Assembly (NCBI GenBank): GCA_040954595.2
Contig: CM082581.2
Span: 10,726,001-10,790,000 of the forward strand
Reading direction: 5' to 3'
Source of the DNA: Balanoglossus misakiensis
Taxonomy: Eukaryota > Hemichordata
Length of the DNA: 64,000 nt
The notes beneath the pieces were generated by a model. That model saw nothing but the letters and a program-made list of their open reading frames with translations, searched no databases and had not been told where the DNA came from. Below, piece by piece: positions 62,323 through 64,000 of this stretch. Both the position numbers and the translations under genes were made by a program. Position 1 is the stretch's first letter; the number at the start of each line of letters is the position of its first letter.

Positions 62323-64000
62323 TTATAGGTTTTTGAATCGAGAGGAAAATCCTATCCTGCTGCGCTCTCCCGCCCACGATTTCGATTTCATGCGAAAGTG
62401 TCTCAAGTCGTGGGTGTGGTCCTTGTCCAGCATCTCTTTGTAGGTCTGTGGCTCACAAAGATCCTGCAGAGAGAAAAAATCAGTTTTAATTAATACAATT
62501 GCATACATATTTCTCACCTAGTTTGTTGACATAATACTGCCTTTTATCCAGCAAAACAATATGTCAAAAAAAAAAACATGACCTGACAACACAATCTACT
62601 TTTTCTTACATACAGTCGACTTCACAAGATATTCCCAAAAAATCCTCACCTTGCAACTCTGAAAGAATGCCTTGTATCCGCCCTCTATCAAATACAACTC
62701 TGGATAATACAAAGCCGGATAATTGTCCTTGTTCAAGTCACGGTCCTTGTTTCGGAGAAATCGACAGAGATTTGGTGCTCTGTTGGACGAAAACTCACAA
62801 TGGAAAACAATGATGTGTCTCTTTTGGGTTTTGCCGAGGCTTTGTATCTTTGCATGCGACAGGAATTTTTCCATGACATCCTCTTTTTTATACACATTTT
62901 CCGCTCCCTGAAAGAGGTAAAAGAAAATTCAGTTTATTTCAAAAATTAGAAATTTCCCCCACCATGAAATAGTGGGTGCCCATTATTAAAAAAACGTCAC
63001 CAAACGCATAGAAAAATGTGTTAATATTCTTTTCAAGCAAATATAAGATTTTTTGGCGCTTATACTTACATCAATATGTCCTCCTTGGTATTCATAAGGA
63101 TATCTACAATCCACAATTGAATACGCAATATTCTCAAATTCGTCGTTCAGCAATCGTCGAACAGTGTCTGGAGTGATCGCCTTCAGGTCTTGATGTTTGC
63201 CCTTTATCACTGGCAAGACACACGACTGAAAAAAATAAAAAATGCAGATAAATTTAATTGGATTAAATCCTGATAAGTTAGTTCTCTTGCATGGATATTT
63301 GACAACAACCTGTGTGTGTTACCACTAAGCTTATTATGCAAACATGGAAATGATCACTGAATGGAATCAAACATTAAATGTAACAGGGGCGTGGGGGTTC
63401 CAAAGTTGAAGATTTCGACTTCTGATAGGACGGGCTATCCACAAACAAAATAATCTGCTTTAGTATAGATTTGATAGTGTGTCAGAACATGACTTGCCAT
63501 GGGCTAGCTTGCAGGTCATTTTACTTGTGAACGATGCCCAGACATGAAATGTGGCCAACTTGTTTTGTCGCTCCCAGACAAACCAATTAAGTGAGTGGTG
63601 ATTATATTTCAGTAAATCGGGTATCACAATCACTCTGTACATTAACATCCTTGCACTCCTATAATAATGCATCATGAAAATCTGGCCTCACCTCAGTGAA
63701 ATCACCAATCAAATTCTCTTGGTCAGAGCCAACCATCAGCGCTCGGTCAATATGATCAGGTGCCAGCACAGATTTGGAACGGAATAAACCTGGCCTCTTT
63801 GCAGGCTGTGGGGAGAAGAGATCAAGTGATTATGCAATGGCACACTAAGAACACCCCCTACACAAAATGTTTACTTTTAAATGAAAAACACTGTTATTGA
63901 TAGTTTTATTTTTAAATTCTCATCTGATCATTTTTTTACGATGATTTATTCACAATCTGGCATGATGTCTTTTGATTTATAAAAAATGAAAATCTGCTAG
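62323..64000 (-). CDS. CDC25: CDC25 dual-specificity phosphatase, C-terminal exons (5' part outside window)
   Basis: Four minus-strand exons: 63805-63692, 63225-63070, 62907-62650 and 62463-62323, all in phase 0, giving the last 222 residues. The stop is TAA at 62,323. CDC25 removes inhibitory phosphates from cyclin-dependent kinases to drive the G2/M and other cell-cycle transitions. Visible landmarks are FRSKSV (matching the phosphorylated RSKS segment of human CDC25A), [32 protein letters not shown], the catalytic HCEFSSNR (Cys and Arg of the C-x5-R loop), [20 protein letters not shown] and SWAGERS. These cover the entire rhodanese-like catalytic domain and the C-terminal tail. The N-terminal regulatory exons must lie beyond 64,000; none was found between 63,806 and the edge. 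Confidence 0.93.

Overview
The window is animal genomic DNA. It has multi-exon genes with GT-AG introns (two GC-AG exceptions), AATAAA signals, microsatellites and long intergenic stretches. Its gene content (heparanase, SLC49A3, UBLCP1, clarins, CDC25), short introns in the right half and abundant ACATGTA words suggest a marine invertebrate, most likely a non-vertebrate deuterostome such as a cephalochordate, hemichordate or echinoderm. I cannot fix the species. All exon models were spliced by hand from splice signals, reading phase and family similarity.

Left part (1-33.4 kb): gene-poor. The only coherent gene I could assemble is a minus-strand five-exon gene (18,533 down to 3,535) for a signal peptide plus two fibronectin type III domains, apparently a secreted 235-residue glycoprotein with no family I can name. 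The rest holds a tandem-repeat block with ATGCAAAT and TGACGTCA words (22.6-23.0 kb), two copies of a ~330-bp purine-rich dispersed repeat, a CAGG/CAGA microsatellite and a few weak candidate exons (28.2-28.8 kb, 31.2 kb).

Middle (33.4-50.1 kb): a plus-strand heparanase gene with a duplicated exon 6. The two versions are the same length (112 nt), lie 63 bp apart, both use a GC splice donor, and cannot be joined in frame with each other, so they look mutually exclusive. It is followed by three SLC49A3-type major facilitator genes, two on the plus strand and one on the minus strand, sharing one nine-exon architecture.

Right part (51-64 kb): UBLCP1 (minus, seven exons, 318 aa, the human length), divergent from a clarin gene (plus, three exons), then a second clarin gene with the same intron phases. 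At the right edge are the last four exons of a CDC25 phosphatase gene on the minus strand, whose N-terminal exons lie outside the window. A near-perfect hairpin and a 107-bp triplicated repeat lie in the non-coding DNA around the clarins.

The genes do not form one pathway: a cell-surface/matrix glycosidase, membrane transporters, a nuclear proteasome-linked phosphatase, tetraspan membrane proteins and a cell-cycle phosphatase.
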